A DNA stretch of 14,249 bases from Prevotellaceae bacterium UBA5903 (GTDB taxonomy: Bacteria > Bacteroidota > Bacteroidia > Bacteroidales > Bacteroidaceae). Where the stretch lies: assembly GCA_002431845.1 (NCBI GenBank), contig DJEH01000053.1:1-14249 (forward strand). Reading direction: 5' to 3'. The position numbers and the translations under genes were made by a program. Below are positions 14,217 to 14,249 of this stretch, piece by piece; position 1 is the first letter of the stretch; the number at the start of each line of letters is the position of its first letter. The notes beneath the pieces are model-generated. The model saw only the letters and a program-made list of their open reading frames with translations. It did no database searches and was not told the origin of the DNA.

Positions 14217-14249
14217 AATTCAACACTCTAAGTAGGTGTTCATAATTAT

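Noticed and set aside
14222..14240. AACAC/GTGTT stem after the AraC-type gene
   Set aside because: The stem is only five to six base pairs with no T-run, and the window ends before context can be judged.

Overview
The window looks like a chromosomal segment from a Bacteroidota species, most likely order Bacteroidales and Prevotella-like. The evidence is as follows. Several genes are preceded by the Bacteroidota promoter box TAnnTTTG, and classical Shine-Dalgarno sites are almost absent. There is a lipoprotein with a duplicated-family Fn3-like fold, a large carboxypeptidase-regulatory/outer-membrane beta-barrel protein, and a compact AraC regulator with a metal-chaperone-like N-terminus, all of which are typical of that phylum. 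No tRNA, rRNA, CRISPR array, IS element or prophage gene is visible. Codon use looks similar throughout.

Left part, minus strand (183-5488). A probable operon runs radical SAM protein -> tilS -> small lipoprotein. It combines a relative of wyosine synthases with tRNA-Ile lysidine synthetase. A hairpin at 91-148 separates it from the 3' end of an upstream plus-strand gene. To the right lies rplS (ribosomal protein L19), with its own terminator, a well-formed promoter, and a folded 5' leader beginning almost at the expected transcription start. Next come an orphan rfbB (dTDP-glucose 4,6-dehydratase) and rsmA (16S rRNA dimethyladenosine transferase), which may share a transcript.

Middle part. 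A flippase-like membrane protein (LPG synthase transmembrane family) diverges from rsmA and is followed by pepD (aminoacyl-histidine dipeptidase), both on the plus strand. pepD ends at a strong intrinsic terminator. It faces a second strong terminator belonging to a 1042-residue outer-membrane beta-barrel protein on the minus strand.

Right part, plus strand (11687-14216). A good promoter drives what looks like a three-gene operon: a small ABC/OLD-type ATPase with all nucleotide-binding motifs; a DUF4435 protein with TOPRIM-like acidic residues and a C-terminal coiled coil; and an AraC-type regulator whose N-terminus carries an MxCxxC metal-binding motif and whose start overlaps the DUF4435 gene by 20 bases. 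The ATPase + DUF4435 pairing is the architecture of the anti-phage system PARIS (AriA/AriB). The ATPase here is compact, however, and the setting is housekeeping-like, so this is best called a PARIS-like pair of unproven function. Its linkage to a possible copper-sensing regulator is the most unusual feature of the window.
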